Below, piece by piece: positions 48,479-59,738 of a DNA stretch of 64,000 nucleotides (within the stretch, counting starts at the first letter, position 1; each line of letters opens with the position of its first letter). The DNA is taken from NCBI GenBank assembly GCA_900314875.1, contig OMWX01000001.1:1-64000 (forward strand), in the 5' to 3' direction. The translations under genes and the position numbers were made by a program. This DNA is from an uncultured Actinomycetes bacterium. GTDB lineage: Bacteria; Actinomycetota; Actinomycetes; Actinomycetales; Bifidobacteriaceae. A model generated the notes under the pieces. The model was not told where the DNA came from and did not search any database. It was given only the letters and a program-made list of their open reading frames with translations.

Positions 48479-49837
48479 ATGAGAGCGAAAATTGTTCGCC
48501 GTCTTGCTTTGGACGATTTTCGCTCTTGGGAGAACTGCATTGCAGATTTTATTCCCGGGATCAATATTCTCGAAGGAAAAAACGGTCTGGGAAAAACAAA
48601 TATTGTCGAAGCAATAGAGTTTTTGTCAATCGGAACTACTCACAGAGTTTCATCCTCCCTTCCCCTTATCCGGCGCGGGGCATCAAAAGGTTCTGTAAGA
48701 GCTTTAATTCAAACATCTTCTCAATATTCGGAGAAATCTGAATCAGCAAAATCTGAATCGGCAGATTTTTATTCGGCAGAGCTCGAATCAGCAGAATCTG
48801 AAGAGGTGAATCTGCAGGCAACAATTTTTTCTCGCGGAGCAAATCGGGCGCGAATAAACGAAGAACCTTCTGTATATATGAAAAAAATTGCCGGAATTTT
48901 GAAAACCGTTGTTTTTTCTCCCGACGACAAACTTATCGTTTCGGCGGATCCGGCAAAAAGAAGAGATTTTATCGACTCAGTCTGCATTCAGCTGTTCGAC
49001 GGCTATTTTGACTGTTTGCAAAAGTTTTCTTACATAGCAAAACAGAGAGCTGCTCTTCTTAAAAGTATTCAAAAAAATCTTTCTGAAAATCCGAATTCTG
49101 CAAACGACAGACTTAGCGAGCTGGAAGTCTGGACAAGTCATTTCATCGACAGAGGAATTGAACTGACATTTTTCAGAAAAAAAGCCGCAGAACTGATTTC
49201 CCCTGTTTTTTCAAGGGTATATAAAGTTTTTTCGCAAGAAAATTTCGGAAATGAAATTGAAGAAAACACAATTGAAAACGCAAAAGAGCAGAATGCAAAA
49301 ATAGAATATTCTCCTTCTTTTGAGGAAGCCATTATATTTGAAACAGAAGGAAAAAAGCGGATTAAATCTGAAATAAGCAGTCATTTTGCTCGAATTTATG
49401 CCGGAGAAGCGAGCAGAGGCAGAAATCTTATAGGACCTCACCGCGACGATCTCAATATTTTTCTTGACGGAATGACCGCGCGAGAATTTGCGTCGAACGG
49501 AGAAAAGCAGACGCTGGCTCTTGCGCTGAAAATTGCTTTGTTTGAACTGCTTAAATCAAAAGGAGAAGAGCCGGTTCTTATATTTGACGATGTTTTTTCT
49601 CAGCTTGACGATTTGAGAAGACGAAATATAACAGATTATGCGCTCAAATGCGGGCAGGTTTTTATCACGGCTGCTTCGAAAAACGATATTCCCGGCGAAA
49701 TTATCAATCAAAATTCGCAGAAAGTGAATATTATCGAAGTTTCAAGCCTGATTTCCGGCGGAAAGGAAAAGAGCGAAAACGAAAAAACAGAAGAAGAAAG
49801 GCTGGCCGGAATGATAAAAGCGGAGCGAATGCAATGA
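48479..49837 (+). CDS. recF: DNA replication and repair protein RecF
   Basis: SMC-like ATPase that loads RecA on gapped DNA. The 452-residue protein has Walker A EGKNGLGKTNIVEAI near residue 32-46, the signature region FASNGEKQTLALALKIA and Walker B PVLIFDDVFSQLDDLRR. A Ser/Glu/Ala-rich insertion at about 82-110 (units SEKSESAKSESAD) and a second one near 255-275 make it longer than the usual 360-400. GGGGAAAAT lies before ATG 48479. The stop overlaps the next gene in ATGA, so the two are translationally coupled. Confidence 0.95.
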   Translation: MRAKIVRRLALDDFRSWENCIADFIPGINILEGKNGLGKTNIVEAIEFLSIGTTHRVSSSLPLIRRGASKGSVRALIQTSSQYSEKSESAKSESADFYSAELESAESEEVNLQATIFSRGANRARINEEPSVYMKKIAGILKTVVFSPDDKLIVSADPAKRRDFIDSVCIQLFDGYFDCLQKFSYIAKQRAALLKSIQKNLSENPNSANDRLSELEVWTSHFIDRGIELTFFRKKAAELISPVFSRVYKVFSQENFGNEIEENTIENAKEQNAKIEYSPSFEEAIIFETEGKKRIKSEISSHFARIYAGEASRGRNLIGPHRDDLNIFLDGMTAREFASNGEKQTLALALKIALFELLKSKGEEPVLIFDDVFSQLDDLRRRNITDYALKCGQVFITAASKNDIPGEIINQNSQKVNIIEVSSLISGGKEKSENEKTEEERLAGMIKAERMQ

Positions 49838-50370
49838 ACGCCTCCGAAAATGCTGCGAAGAGCAGGATAATCCAAAAACCCGTTTATGCGGCTTTGAAAC
49901 TTGATCCCTCAGTATTGGAAAAACAGATTTTTGAACGGTTCACTCAATATTCCGAGAAACTTTCTCAGAGAAAAAAACGTGCCGAGTCGGCAAGAGAAAA
50001 CTTCGGAAAACCGGGAAGAGAAGTTAAAGTTGCAGTTCCGCTGTTTGAAGCCATAGCCGATGCATACGGGTGGCGTCCCTACTTGGAAGACGCGCGAATT
50101 AAACAAAAATGGAAAGAAATAGCCGGAGAAAATGTTGCTTACAATTGTCAGCCCAAGATTTTTAGAGACGGAGTTCTTGAAATTTGCGCGAGATCAACCA
50201 ATTATTCTGTGCAAATAAAGTATTATGTCCCTCAAATTCAAAAAAATCTAAAGGAGGTCGTCCCTGAAATCAATGTTGAAAGGATAGAAGTGACAGGACC
50301 TCAAAATATTAAGTTTGAAGAAGAAGAAAATAATAATTCGGGTCGCACGGTCAGAAAAATATACAGATAA
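49834..50370 (+). CDS. DUF721 protein, DciA-type helicase loader
   Basis: DciA proteins recruit the replicative helicase DnaB in bacteria that lack DnaC or DnaI. The 178-residue product has about 75 charged N-terminal residues and a C-terminal DUF721 domain (IADAYGWRPYLEDARIKQKW, GENVAYNCQPKIF, VLEICARSTNYSVQIKYY). ATG 49834 overlaps the recF stop by four bases and has CGGAG upstream. Longer frames further left lie within recF and are rejected. Position recF-DUF721-gyrB is conserved in actinobacteria. Confidence 0.9.
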   Translation: MNASENAAKSRIIQKPVYAALKLDPSVLEKQIFERFTQYSEKLSQRKKRAESARENFGKPGREVKVAVPLFEAIADAYGWRPYLEDARIKQKWKEIAGENVAYNCQPKIFRDGVLEICARSTNYSVQIKYYVPQIQKNLKEVVPEINVERIEVTGPQNIKFEEEENNNSGRTVRKIYR

Positions 50371-50484
50371 GAATATATGCGCATAAAAGAACTGTAAGCC
50401 TTTTTAGTCGCCGTCTTGCAGTAGACTATCTGTATATGTGTCAAGTGCTTCAGAAGCATGTTTTTGCAAGTTTTTGGTGCATGA

Positions 50485-50499
50485 CATGTTTAGAACATG
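50485..50499. promoter_or_regulatory. Inverted repeat upstream of gyrB
   Basis: CATGTT-TAG-AACATG is a perfect 6+3+6 inverted repeat in the DUF721-gyrB spacer, 127 bp before the preferred gyrB start. It could be an operator; the binding protein is unknown. Confidence 0.35.
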
Positions 50500-50559
50500 C
50501 CTGTTTGAACGGAAAATGAAACATCAGAGTTTAAACACTGCATATTTTAAACGCTGTAA

Positions 50560-52725
<2,166 letters not shown>

Positions 52726-52778
52726 ATCGATAAGCACTGCAAAACGAAAGATTTAAAAATTCGAAAGCGGAATGAAAT

Positions 52779-55511
52779 ATGGCAGAAGAGAACGACAATA
52801 ACGAATTGAACCCGTCCGATATGACCGCACCGGCCGGCGGCGAACTCGAGCAGACGGATGACTTCGGTCTGATGTCCGGACAGCGCGTCCAGCATATGGA
52901 TTTGCAGCAGGAAATGCGCGAATCTTATCTGGCTTACGCTCTTTCGGTAATCGTGGAAAGGGCTTTGCCGGATGTTCGAGACGGCATGAAACCGGTTCAC
53001 CGCCGCGTGGTTTATGCGATGTATGACGGAGGGTATCGCCCGGATCGCGGATACAACAAGTGTTCGCGCGTTGTCGGAGACGTAATGGGTAAGTATCATC
53101 CGCACGGCGACGCGGCTATTTACGATACTCTGGTTCGAATGGCTCAGTCCTGGTCGATGAGGTATCTGCTTGTCGACGGTCAGGGAAATTTCGGTTCTCC
53201 CGGAAACGATCCCGCTGCGGCCATGCGTTATACCGAGTGTCGCATGGAACAGCTGGCAATGGAAATGGTTCGCGATATCGACAAAGATACAGTTGATTTC
53301 ATTCCCAATTATGACGGCAAAACGCAGGAACCCACTGTGCTTCCCAGCCGATTCCCAAACCTGCTGGTCAACGGATCTGCGGGTATCGCGGTCGGAATGG
53401 CGACCAATATTCCTCCTCATAATCTGCGTGAGGTTGCCGACGGAATTCATTGGGCTTTGGATAATCCGGATGCGAGCAGTGAGGAGCTTCTCGAGGCTCT
53501 TATCGAACGCATTAAAGGACCTGACTTCCCTACCGGAGCCGTAATTCAGGGACGCGCCGGAATTGAGAAAGCATATCGTACCGGGCGCGGTCTTATAACA
53601 ATGCGCGCGGTTATCAATACCGAAGAGATCAACGGACGCATGTGCCTTGTGGTGACCGAACTTCCCTATCAGGTCAATCCTGACAAGCTGGTAGTTTCCA
53701 TTCGCGAATCTGTGCGCGACGGGAAAATTCAGGGAATTGCGGACATGCGCGACGAGACATCCGGCCGTACCGGTCAGAGGCTTGTTCTTGTTCTGAAAAG
53801 AGATGCTGTCCCGAAGGTTGTTCTGAATAATCTTTACAAGCATTCCGCGCTTCAAACCACATTCGGCGCGAACATGCTTGCTCTTGTTGACGGAGTTCCG
53901 CGCACGCTTAGTCTCGACGCGTTTATTCGTCACTGGATTAATCATCAGCTTGAAGTTATCGAGCGAAGAACCGCTTATTTGAAGCGCGAAGCTGAAGAGC
54001 GAGACCATATTTTGCAGGGGTACCTTAAAGCCCTGGATATGATTGACGAGGTAATCGCTTTGATTCGCAGTTCTCGCGATGCGGAAAGCGCGCGCGAAGG
54101 ACTTATCGATCTTCTTAAGGTCGATCAGGTTCAGGCGGATGCGATTCTCGCAATGCAGCTTCGCCGTCTTGCGGCTTTGGAAAGACAGAAGATTCTTGAA
54201 GAACATGAAGAACTTCTGCGCAAAATTGCGGATTATAACGATATTCTTTCCAGTCCTGAGCGTCAGCGCAGCATTGTGGGAAGCGAGTTGACTGAGGTCG
54301 TTGAAAAATACGGCGACGACAGACGCACGGAAATTAAGCCGGATTCGGGCGAAGTTAATTTTGAAGACCTTATTACCGAGAAAAATGTGGTTGTCACCGT
54401 TACTCGCGGAGGATATATCAAATCCACGAAAGTTGAGGAATACAGAGCTCAGCATCGCGGCGGAAAAGGCATTAAAGGAACCAATCTTCGCGAAGACGAT
54501 ATCGTGGAACATTTCTTCCTGACATCCACGCATAACTGGCTGCTCTTCTTTACAAATCAGGGTCGCGTATACCGCATTAAGGCATACGAGATCCCCGAAG
54601 GTTCGCGAGATGCCAAAGGTTCTCATGTTGCAAATCTTTTGCAGCTTAATCCCGACGAAACCATTCAGCAGATTTTGTCGATTAAGAATTATGAGGCTTC
54701 CAAATATCTCGTGCTGGCCACAAGAGAAGGAATTATCAAGAAAACTCCTCTTACCGATTATGATTCCCCGCGTCAGGGAGGTCTTATCGCGATTCGTCTG
54801 GACGGCGTGAACAATGACAGAGCCTGCGGAAAAGAAAACGAAGTCATCGATGAGCTCATCGGAGCCGCGCTTTGCAATCCTGAGGACAATATTATCGTTG
54901 TTTCCAAGAACGGAAAGAGCGTAAGATTCAGCGCGAACGACAAGAGTCTGCGTCCGATGAGACGTCCTACGCGAGGAGTTATCGCCATGAAGTTCGGCGA
55001 AAGCGGAACAGACGGAGAATCGGCAGAGAAAGACGAGCTTTTGAGCATGGATGTCGTTCCCGAAAATTCAAAGAGCGACCTGCTTGTAGTTACTTCCAAG
55101 GGATTTGCGAAGAGAACGGCTTTGAATGAGTATCGCGTTCAGAAGCGCGGCGGATACGGCGTTAAAGTAATGAATGTTACCGAAGGAAAAGGAAATCTTG
55201 TAGGAGCTGTCGTCGTAGAAGAAGACGATCAGATTATGGCAGTAATGAAGTCCGGCAAGGTTATCCGTTCTGACGTCTCGGAGATTAAGCTCACCGGACG
55301 ATATACTCAGGGAGTAACTCTGGTCAAACCCGGAAAGAATGATTCCGTTATATCTATTGCCAGAAATGCGGAAAAAGACAATCTGGAAAATGAGAATGCG
55401 GCTGAGAATTCAGCTGGAAATTCATTGCCGGAATCGGGCGAACAAGTTTCGTCCGAAAATGCTGATAGTGTCACAGATATAAACGGTTCTTCCGGCAACG
55501 GACAAGAATAA
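52779..55511 (+). CDS. gyrA: DNA gyrase subunit A
   Basis: Breakage-reunion subunit of gyrase. The 910-residue protein has about 40 extra N-terminal residues, DNA-gate core with the catalytic tyrosine in AAMRYTE (Tyr151), and a C-terminal beta-pinwheel that includes the GyrA box [10 protein letters not shown]. The quinolone-determining region reads HGDAAIYD, with alanine at residue 112, where E. coli has Ser83; the Asp87 equivalent is kept. A 40-residue acidic Glu/Asn/Ser tail ends the protein. Transcribed with gyrB; DUF3566 follows 48 bp later. Confidence 0.97.
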   Translation: MAEENDNNELNPSDMTAPAGGELEQTDDFGLMSGQRVQHMDLQQEMRESYLAYALSVIVERALPDVRDGMKPVHRRVVYAMYDGGYRPDRGYNKCSRVVGDVMGKYHPHGDAAIYDTLVRMAQSWSMRYLLVDGQGNFGSPGNDPAAAMRYTECRMEQLAMEMVRDIDKDTVDFIPNYDGKTQEPTVLPSRFPNLLVNGSAGIAVGMATNIPPHNLREVADGIHWALDNPDASSEELLEALIERIKGPDFPTGAVIQGRAGIEKAYRTGRGLITMRAVINTEEINGRMCLVVTELPYQVNPDKLVVSIRESVRDGKIQGIADMRDETSGRTGQRLVLVLKRDAVPKVVLNNLYKHSALQTTFGANMLALVDGVPRTLSLDAFIRHWINHQLEVIERRTAYLKREAEERDHILQGYLKALDMIDEVIALIRSSRDAESAREGLIDLLKVDQVQADAILAMQLRRLAALERQKILEEHEELLRKIADYNDILSSPERQRSIVGSELTEVVEKYGDDRRTEIKPDSGEVNFEDLITEKNVVVTVTRGGYIKSTKVEEYRAQHRGGKGIKGTNLREDDIVEHFFLTSTHNWLLFFTNQGRVYRIKAYEIPEGSRDAKGSHVANLLQLNPDETIQQILSIKNYEASKYLVLATREGIIKKTPLTDYDSPRQGGLIAIRLDGVNNDRACGKENEVIDELIGAALCNPEDNIIVVSKNGKSVRFSANDKSLRPMRRPTRGVIAMKFGESGTDGESAEKDELLSMDVVPENSKSDLLVVTSKGFAKRTALNEYRVQKRGGYGVKVMNVTEGKGNLVGAVVVEEDDQIMAVMKSGKVIRSDVSEIKLTGRYTQGVTLVKPGKNDSVISIARNAEKDNLENENAAENSAGNSLPESGEQVSSENADSVTDINGSSGNGQE

Positions 55512-55559
55512 GATCGGCAGGAAAAGCGCGTAAGGTGAAAACCGTACCAAGGAGCACCA

Positions 55560-56399
55560 ATGGAAAATAAGAATCCTCAGACCGGCAAAGGGACGGGCGG
55601 CGATTTCAGCTTTGAAAGCATTGTTGCAAAACCTTTGTCGGCCAAGGCATCTGAAAATGCGCAGCAGACTCAGCATTCGGCAAAAGCATCAAATGCAAAT
55701 GCTGCGTCAAATGCGAGAAAAGAACCTGCGTCGATTTTTCCGGCTGCTCGCGCCGGAGCCGCAAGAAATGTGCAAACAGCGCGTCAGGCGAATAATGCGT
55801 CTGCTGCCCGCGCTCAAGCCGGACGAACCCAGAGCGTAAGAACCCGTCCGTCCGGCGTGCAGGCTGCGAGAACCCAGAGCGTTCGCGCTCAAGGCAATGT
55901 TCAGCGCGCAAGAACGGCAGGTGCCGGAAGAACGCCCGGATCAGCCCGCGTAAACCCTCAGGGAAGCGTTCGCGCTGCTTCTGTTTCAAGAAGCAGTTCA
56001 GGCGAGCCGCCGAGAAGAGGACACAGAAAAAGCATTCCGCGCGCAAGACGCATGAAATTGTCCGTCACGCGCGTCGATCCATGGTCAATCAGTAAAATCA
56101 CGTTTATTCTCGGAATTGCGCTGATTGTTATTCAGGATATTTGCGCAAGCATATTGTGGATTCTGTTTAAGAGCATCGGTCTTTTTAATACTGTCTCCGA
56201 TCTTATGTCTTCTACGGGTCTGGATTCGGACGGCGGCGCGGAAAGTCTCATGTCGTTCGGCAAAGTCATCAGTTTTGTGACGATTTTCTCAGTTTTTGAG
56301 GTAATCGTGTTCGTGCTTCTGGCAACTGTTGCGACATTCCTGTATAACATTTCGGCTTCGCTTATCGGCGGAATCCACGTCACGCTCGGGGATGACTGA
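55560..56399 (+). CDS. DUF3566 membrane protein
   Basis: A 279-residue protein with a 155-residue disordered N terminus rich in Ala, Arg and Gln (many repeats of ARTQSVR type) and a C-terminal DUF3566 domain with two helices (KITFILGIALIVIQDICASI and ISFVTIFSVFEVIVFVLL). The family always follows gyrA in actinobacteria; its function is unknown. CCAAGGAGCACCA precedes the ATG. A UUCG-loop terminator lies 28 bp after the stop, so it closes the gyrase transcript. Confidence 0.9.
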   Translation: MENKNPQTGKGTGGDFSFESIVAKPLSAKASENAQQTQHSAKASNANAASNARKEPASIFPAARAGAARNVQTARQANNASAARAQAGRTQSVRTRPSGVQAARTQSVRAQGNVQRARTAGAGRTPGSARVNPQGSVRAASVSRSSSGEPPRRGHRKSIPRARRMKLSVTRVDPWSISKITFILGIALIVIQDICASILWILFKSIGLFNTVSDLMSSTGLDSDGGAESLMSFGKVISFVTIFSVFEVIVFVLLATVATFLYNISASLIGGIHVTLGDD

Positions 56400-56426
56400 C
56401 AGGATATATGACATAAACTGAAAAAC

Positions 56427-56451
56427 GGCGATTCTTCGGAGTCGCCTTTTT
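56427..56451 (+). terminator. Terminator of gyrB-gyrA-DUF3566
   Basis: GGCGATTC-TTCG-GAGTCGCC is an 8-bp hairpin (one T-G pair) with a stable UUCG tetraloop, followed by TTTTT. Confidence 0.92.
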
Positions 56452-56583
56452 GTTGCTTCGGTTATTTTTATTGTTTCGCCATTTTCGCTGTTTGGGATAT
56501 TGTTGTATCAGATGCTGTTTCCTGTTTCGGCGTTTTTATTATCGTCGGTTTCTTTCATATTTTTGTGAGATAATTTTTACATT

Positions 56584-57921
56584 ATGACACTGTGGATAAA
56601 TATTGCTATTATCGTATTTTTTACGATTCTCGGCGGAGTTTTTTCCTGTTCGGAAATGGCTCTTATATCACTTCGGGAATCGCAGCTTGAGCAAATGGAG
56701 CAAAAAGACGCCCGAGGAGCGCGAGTGGGCAAAATAGCGCGCGATCCGAACAGATTTCTGTCCACAGTGCAGATAGGCGTTACGGTGTCGGGATTTCTTT
56801 CGGCCTCTTTCGGAGCCTCCGCGATAACTCCGTATGTCATTCCCCTGCTTGAAAAAGCCGGAATGTCAGAATCTATGTCTTCGACTCTGAGCATGGTTCT
56901 GCTGACGGTAATCATCTCGTTTTTCTCGATTGTCGTATCCGAGCTGGTTCCCAAGCGAATCGCATTGCAGCGCTCTGAATCGATTGCGCGCTCTGTTGTT
57001 CCCGCAATCGACGTTTTCTCAAAAATCTGCAAGCCGCTTATATGGCTTATCGGAAAAAGCACAAACGGAATCGTGCGCCTTGCCGGACTGGATCCGCACG
57101 GTTCGAAAAGCGAAGTAAGCGACGACGAGCTTCGAATGCTGGTTTCAACCAACAGCAATTTAAGCGCGGATGAAAGAACGATTCTCGACGATGTTTTCGG
57201 AGCTTCTACGACGACTGTGGCTGAAGTTATGCGCCCTCGCGCGGATGTAACGTTTATTGACGGAGATATGCCGCTTGATGAAGCTGCTCAATTTGTTTCG
57301 GACAAGCCTTATTCGCGCTATCCGGTTATCGGAAAAGATTTTGACGAAGTGCTCGGATTTGTGCATGTAAGAGACATTCTCGGCGCGAAAGAAAAGAAAA
57401 AAAATGTCGAAGATGTGACACGCGCGGGCATTTCGCTTCCCGGAACCTCGAAAATTCTGCCGTCCATGAGTCTTTTGCGCGAAAAAGGCATTCATCTTGC
57501 AGTCGTAATCGACGAATACGGCGGAACAGACGGAATTGTGACTCTGGAGGATATGACAGAGCAGCTTGTCGGAGATATTCGCGATGAATATGACATCGGC
57601 GACAGAACGGAACATATCCGACCTGACAAAATTTTTAAAGACGGAGTTGCTGTTATCGACGCCGGAATGACTATCGGGGGTTTTGCGGAGCTTACGGGAA
57701 TCGAACTTCCGGACGGACCTTACGAAACGGTTGCCGGATATGTGATGGCCAAAACCGGAACCATGGGATATGAAGGCGAGATTTTGCACAGTGATGACGG
57801 ATATGACATGGTTGTGACCAAAGTTGACCGACGCAGAATCGAAACGATTGAAGTCAGAAAAACGGAAAACAGCAAAACTGTCAGAGAACAATCCGAAGAA
57901 AAATCCGAAGAAACAGCTTGA
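56584..57921 (+). CDS. CNNM/CorC-type transporter (hemolysin C-like, CBS domains)
   Basis: A 445-residue membrane protein. The N-terminal DUF21 domain has about four helices (LWINIAIIVFFTILGGVFSC, then SGFLSASFGASAITPYVI and SMVLLTVIISFFSIVVSEL), followed by two CBS repeats (about 215-335; MRPRADVTFID, VVIDEYGGTDGIVTLEDM) and a C-terminal CorC_HlyC domain (DGVAVIDAGMTIGGF). Relatives move or sense magnesium and cobalt; the older name hemolysin is not a function. The start has little ribosome-binding signal. It converges with the metallopeptidase gene, two bases between stops. Confidence 0.9.
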   Translation: MTLWINIAIIVFFTILGGVFSCSEMALISLRESQLEQMEQKDARGARVGKIARDPNRFLSTVQIGVTVSGFLSASFGASAITPYVIPLLEKAGMSESMSSTLSMVLLTVIISFFSIVVSELVPKRIALQRSESIARSVVPAIDVFSKICKPLIWLIGKSTNGIVRLAGLDPHGSKSEVSDDELRMLVSTNSNLSADERTILDDVFGASTTTVAEVMRPRADVTFIDGDMPLDEAAQFVSDKPYSRYPVIGKDFDEVLGFVHVRDILGAKEKKKNVEDVTRAGISLPGTSKILPSMSLLREKGIHLAVVIDEYGGTDGIVTLEDMTEQLVGDIRDEYDIGDRTEHIRPDKIFKDGVAVIDAGMTIGGFAELTGIELPDGPYETVAGYVMAKTGTMGYEGEILHSDDGYDMVVTKVDRRRIETIEVRKTENSKTVREQSEEKSEETA

Positions 57922-57923
57922 AA

Positions 57924-58535
57924 TCAGAAGCTGTTCAGCCTTTTTTTGCGTTCTTTCCAGTCGGGAAGATATAAGCTTAATCTGCGTTTGAATCCCTCGC
58001 CGTGATTGCATTCCCATAAATGCGTCATCTCATGCAAAACCACATATTCGATAAGGTCTTCGCTCATATTTGCAAGCTCAAGATTCAGTCTGATTGCTCC
58101 TGTCGAATGCGTGCATGAACCCCATCGGGTCTTCATCAGACGGTATTTGATTGAGGAAGGCTTCTTCCCTACAATCGGCGCATATTTCTCTGCGATAGGT
58201 CCTGCAATTGCTGCAAGTTTAGCTTCCGCCGCCGATTTGCGTTCGTCGCTCCAATATTTTTTATTTCCGAATTTGTCTTCTTTTTTGAATTTTTTCGGGT
58301 CTGCATTAGCGATTTTCTGCTGAGATTTTCTTATCCACTGCTCCCGGCTTGCTGCAAATTCGGCGAGTTTGGTCAGACTGACATGCTGCGGCGCGGTAAT
58401 AACGGCTTCGCCGAAAGGAGGTTTAATCCTAAGATAAATGTTTTTAATGTTTTTTCTTATGATTTTTATTTCGACTCCGCTGATGTTTATTGATTGATGA
58501 TTTTCTGCCGTGTTAATGTCCGCCGAATAAGCCAT
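57924..58535 (-). CDS. YgjP/DUF45-type metal-dependent hydrolase
   Basis: A 203-residue cytoplasmic protein of the YgjP family, related to zincin proteases (M48 or WLM). It has ITAPQHVS, the RWGSCTHSTGAIRLN motif and the zinc site HEMTH in VVLHEMTHLWECNHGEGF. ATG 58535 starts at MAYSADINT; the longer frame upstream reads low-quality sequence next to the tRNA pair. The ribosome-binding site is weak. Biological substrate unknown. Confidence 0.85.
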   Translation of the reverse strand: MAYSADINTAENHQSINISGVEIKIIRKNIKNIYLRIKPPFGEAVITAPQHVSLTKLAEFAASREQWIRKSQQKIANADPKKFKKEDKFGNKKYWSDERKSAAEAKLAAIAGPIAEKYAPIVGKKPSSIKYRLMKTRWGSCTHSTGAIRLNLELANMSEDLIEYVVLHEMTHLWECNHGEGFKRRLSLYLPDWKERKKRLNSF

Positions 58536-58743
58536 GTGACAATAATTGCATATGTGCGGGAAAAGTCGGTTTGAGGACTGGATTGCTGGTGAATTACTCC
58601 TGTTGTTTGCTGTTTTGCGGCTTATTTTCAGGGTTTTTGAAAATCGGCCGGGAAATCGGCCGGGAAACTGCGACACGCCGACAAAGAAAATTTGACGTTT
58701 GAAAAAAAAGTCTGTAATATATTTCCTTGTGCAATGCACAAGC

Positions 58744-58817
58744 GGGCCCGTAGCTCAGCTGGTTAGAGCGCATCCCTGATAAGGATGAGGTCGGAGGTTC
58801 AAGTCCCCCCGGGCCCA
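58744..58817 (+). tRNA. tRNA-Ile (anticodon GAT)
   Basis: Seventy-four nt: acceptor GGGCCCG with CGGGCCC, D arm GCTCAGCTGGTTAGAGC, anticodon stem around CTGATAA with GAT at 58778-58780, T loop GGTTCAAGTCC, discriminator A, no encoded CCA. No rRNA genes are close. Confidence 0.96.
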
Positions 58818-58852
58818 CTTCATACGGCTTCGAAAGAAGACGAATGAAAAAT

Positions 58853-58925
58853 GGGGCTATGGCGCAGCTGGTAGCGCATCTGCTTTGCAAGCAGAGGGTC
58901 GCCGGTTCGAACCCGGCTAGCTCCA
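58853..58925 (+). tRNA. tRNA-Ala (anticodon TGC)
   Basis: Seventy-three nt: acceptor GGGGCTA with TAGCTCC, D arm GCGCAGCTGGTAGCGC, anticodon stem TCTGC/GCAGA with TGC at 58886-58888, T loop GGTTCGAACCC, discriminator A. It follows tRNA-Ile by 35 bp and is ended by a strong terminator. Confidence 0.96.
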
Positions 58926-58960
58926 CTGAGTCATTCATTCTGGACTCGCAACAACAAAAA

Positions 58961-58985
58961 ATCCCGCAGAAATGCGGGATTTTTT
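58961..58985 (+). terminator. Terminator after tRNA-Ile/tRNA-Ala
   Basis: ATCCCGCA-GAAA-TGCGGGAT is a perfect 8-bp hairpin with a GNRA loop, flanked by AAAAA on the left and TTTTT on the right, so it works on both strands. Confidence 0.93.
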
Positions 58986-59040
58986 GCATGTGCGCCTGTT
59001 TTATGCGACGTTGCTCTTGTATTTGAAACAATTTATTCAA

Positions 59041-59106
59041 TTATGAATGTAATCATGAATGCAATTATGAATGCATTTACGGATGTAATCATTGATGCAA
59101 TCATGA
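59041..59106. repeat. Degenerate 11-12 bp direct repeat
   Basis: Five or six variants of ATGAATGYAAT follow each other (for example ATGAATGTAAT, ATGAATGCAAT, ATGAATGCATT). It is non-coding and adjoins the tRNA terminator. Confidence 0.65.
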
Positions 59107-59215
59107 AAAATTGTTTGCGCAAAAAAAGCGAACAAAGAAAAATCTGCCGAACAAAAAAACTGATCGCGTTCGAAAACCGTTCGGATTTTATTTTTGACTG
59201 TATTCTTACCGTATT

Positions 59216-59259
59216 CTGACCTGAAAGTTGTGTCGCAAACGACGCAACCTTACGGTCAG
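59216..59259 (+). promoter_or_regulatory. Nested RNA hairpin in the cassette leader
   Basis: CTGACC pairs with GGTCAG on the outside, and GTTGTGTCG pairs with CGACGCAAC inside around a CAAA loop, with an internal loop TGAAA/CTTAC. No T run follows, so it is not a simple terminator. Function unknown. Confidence 0.45.
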
Positions 59260-59350
59260 GCGGCAATGCGGCATTCGAAAAATCAGCAAAGATTTTGACA
59301 AATTTAACTTTTCGGTGTGTCATATTTTGGATGATGTATATTTATTTTAT

Positions 59351-59390
59351 GTGTCGGCATAACATGTGTCGGCATAACATGTGTCGGCAT
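59351..59390. repeat. 15-bp tandem repeat before the small ORF
   Basis: GTGTCGGCATAACAT twice in full and once in part (59351, 59366, 59381), ending 15 bp before the ribosome-binding site of the small gene. It could be a protein-binding array or simple slippage product. Confidence 0.85.
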
Positions 59391-59414
59391 GTATGCACTT
59401 TAAACAAGGAGGAT

Positions 59415-59627
59415 ATGCATACAATGTTGGATTCGATACAGACGTATTTGATGTGTAAATATGGAGATAAAATCGAAAATCGTTGGTTTTGGATGTTTGT
59501 CGCAGTGGTAATACTTGCTTGGATAATAGCTTATTCGTTTTATTGCACATCGCAGGGTCATAAATTTGGCTGGGAGGTGCATTTATTCTGGACAGATATT
59601 AGATCTATGGGTATCAAATGTGAATGA
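59415..59627 (+). CDS. Small single-pass membrane peptide, unknown family
   Basis: A 70-residue product: about 25 polar residues, one strong helix at about 27-46 (WFWMFVAVVILAWIIAYSFY), then a 24-residue tail with two cysteines. A full AAGGAGG (59406-59412) precedes two candidate starts: ATG 59415, very close, and ATG 59424, 11 bases away; both are in frame. I do not recognise the family. It lies 111 bp before an ABC ATPase-permease-M50 protease operon, so it may be the peptide substrate, an immunity protein or a regulator of that system. The strong ribosome-binding site argues that it is truly translated. Confidence 0.6.
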   Translation: MHTMLDSIQTYLMCKYGDKIENRWFWMFVAVVILAWIIAYSFYCTSQGHKFGWEVHLFWTDIRSMGIKCE

Positions 59628-59738
59628 TTTCATTAGATTGTAACTGTATTTTGATTTAAAAGTCAGCTTAATGCCGGACGCTGTTTGAAAAAATGTGTCC
59701 GGCATCGGCTGAATCTCTTTCCGATTTGGAGGTTTTTG

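Larger units (their letters stand above)
58926..59414. other. 489-bp leader region of the accessory cassette
   Basis: Contents in order: tRNA terminator, a degenerate ATGAATGYAAT repeat (59041-59106), a nested hairpin (59216-59259), a perfect TTGACA -35 box at 59295-59300 with only weak -10 candidates, and a 15-bp tandem repeat (59351-59390). No gene supported. Confidence 0.6.

Noticed and set aside
58744-58925. tRNA-Ile/tRNA-Ala as part of an rRNA operon
   Set aside because: No 16S or 23S sequence lies on either side and a terminator follows at once.
59041-59390. Possible CRISPR array from repeated segments
   Set aside because: Repeats are directly tandem without spacers and differ between clusters; no cas genes.
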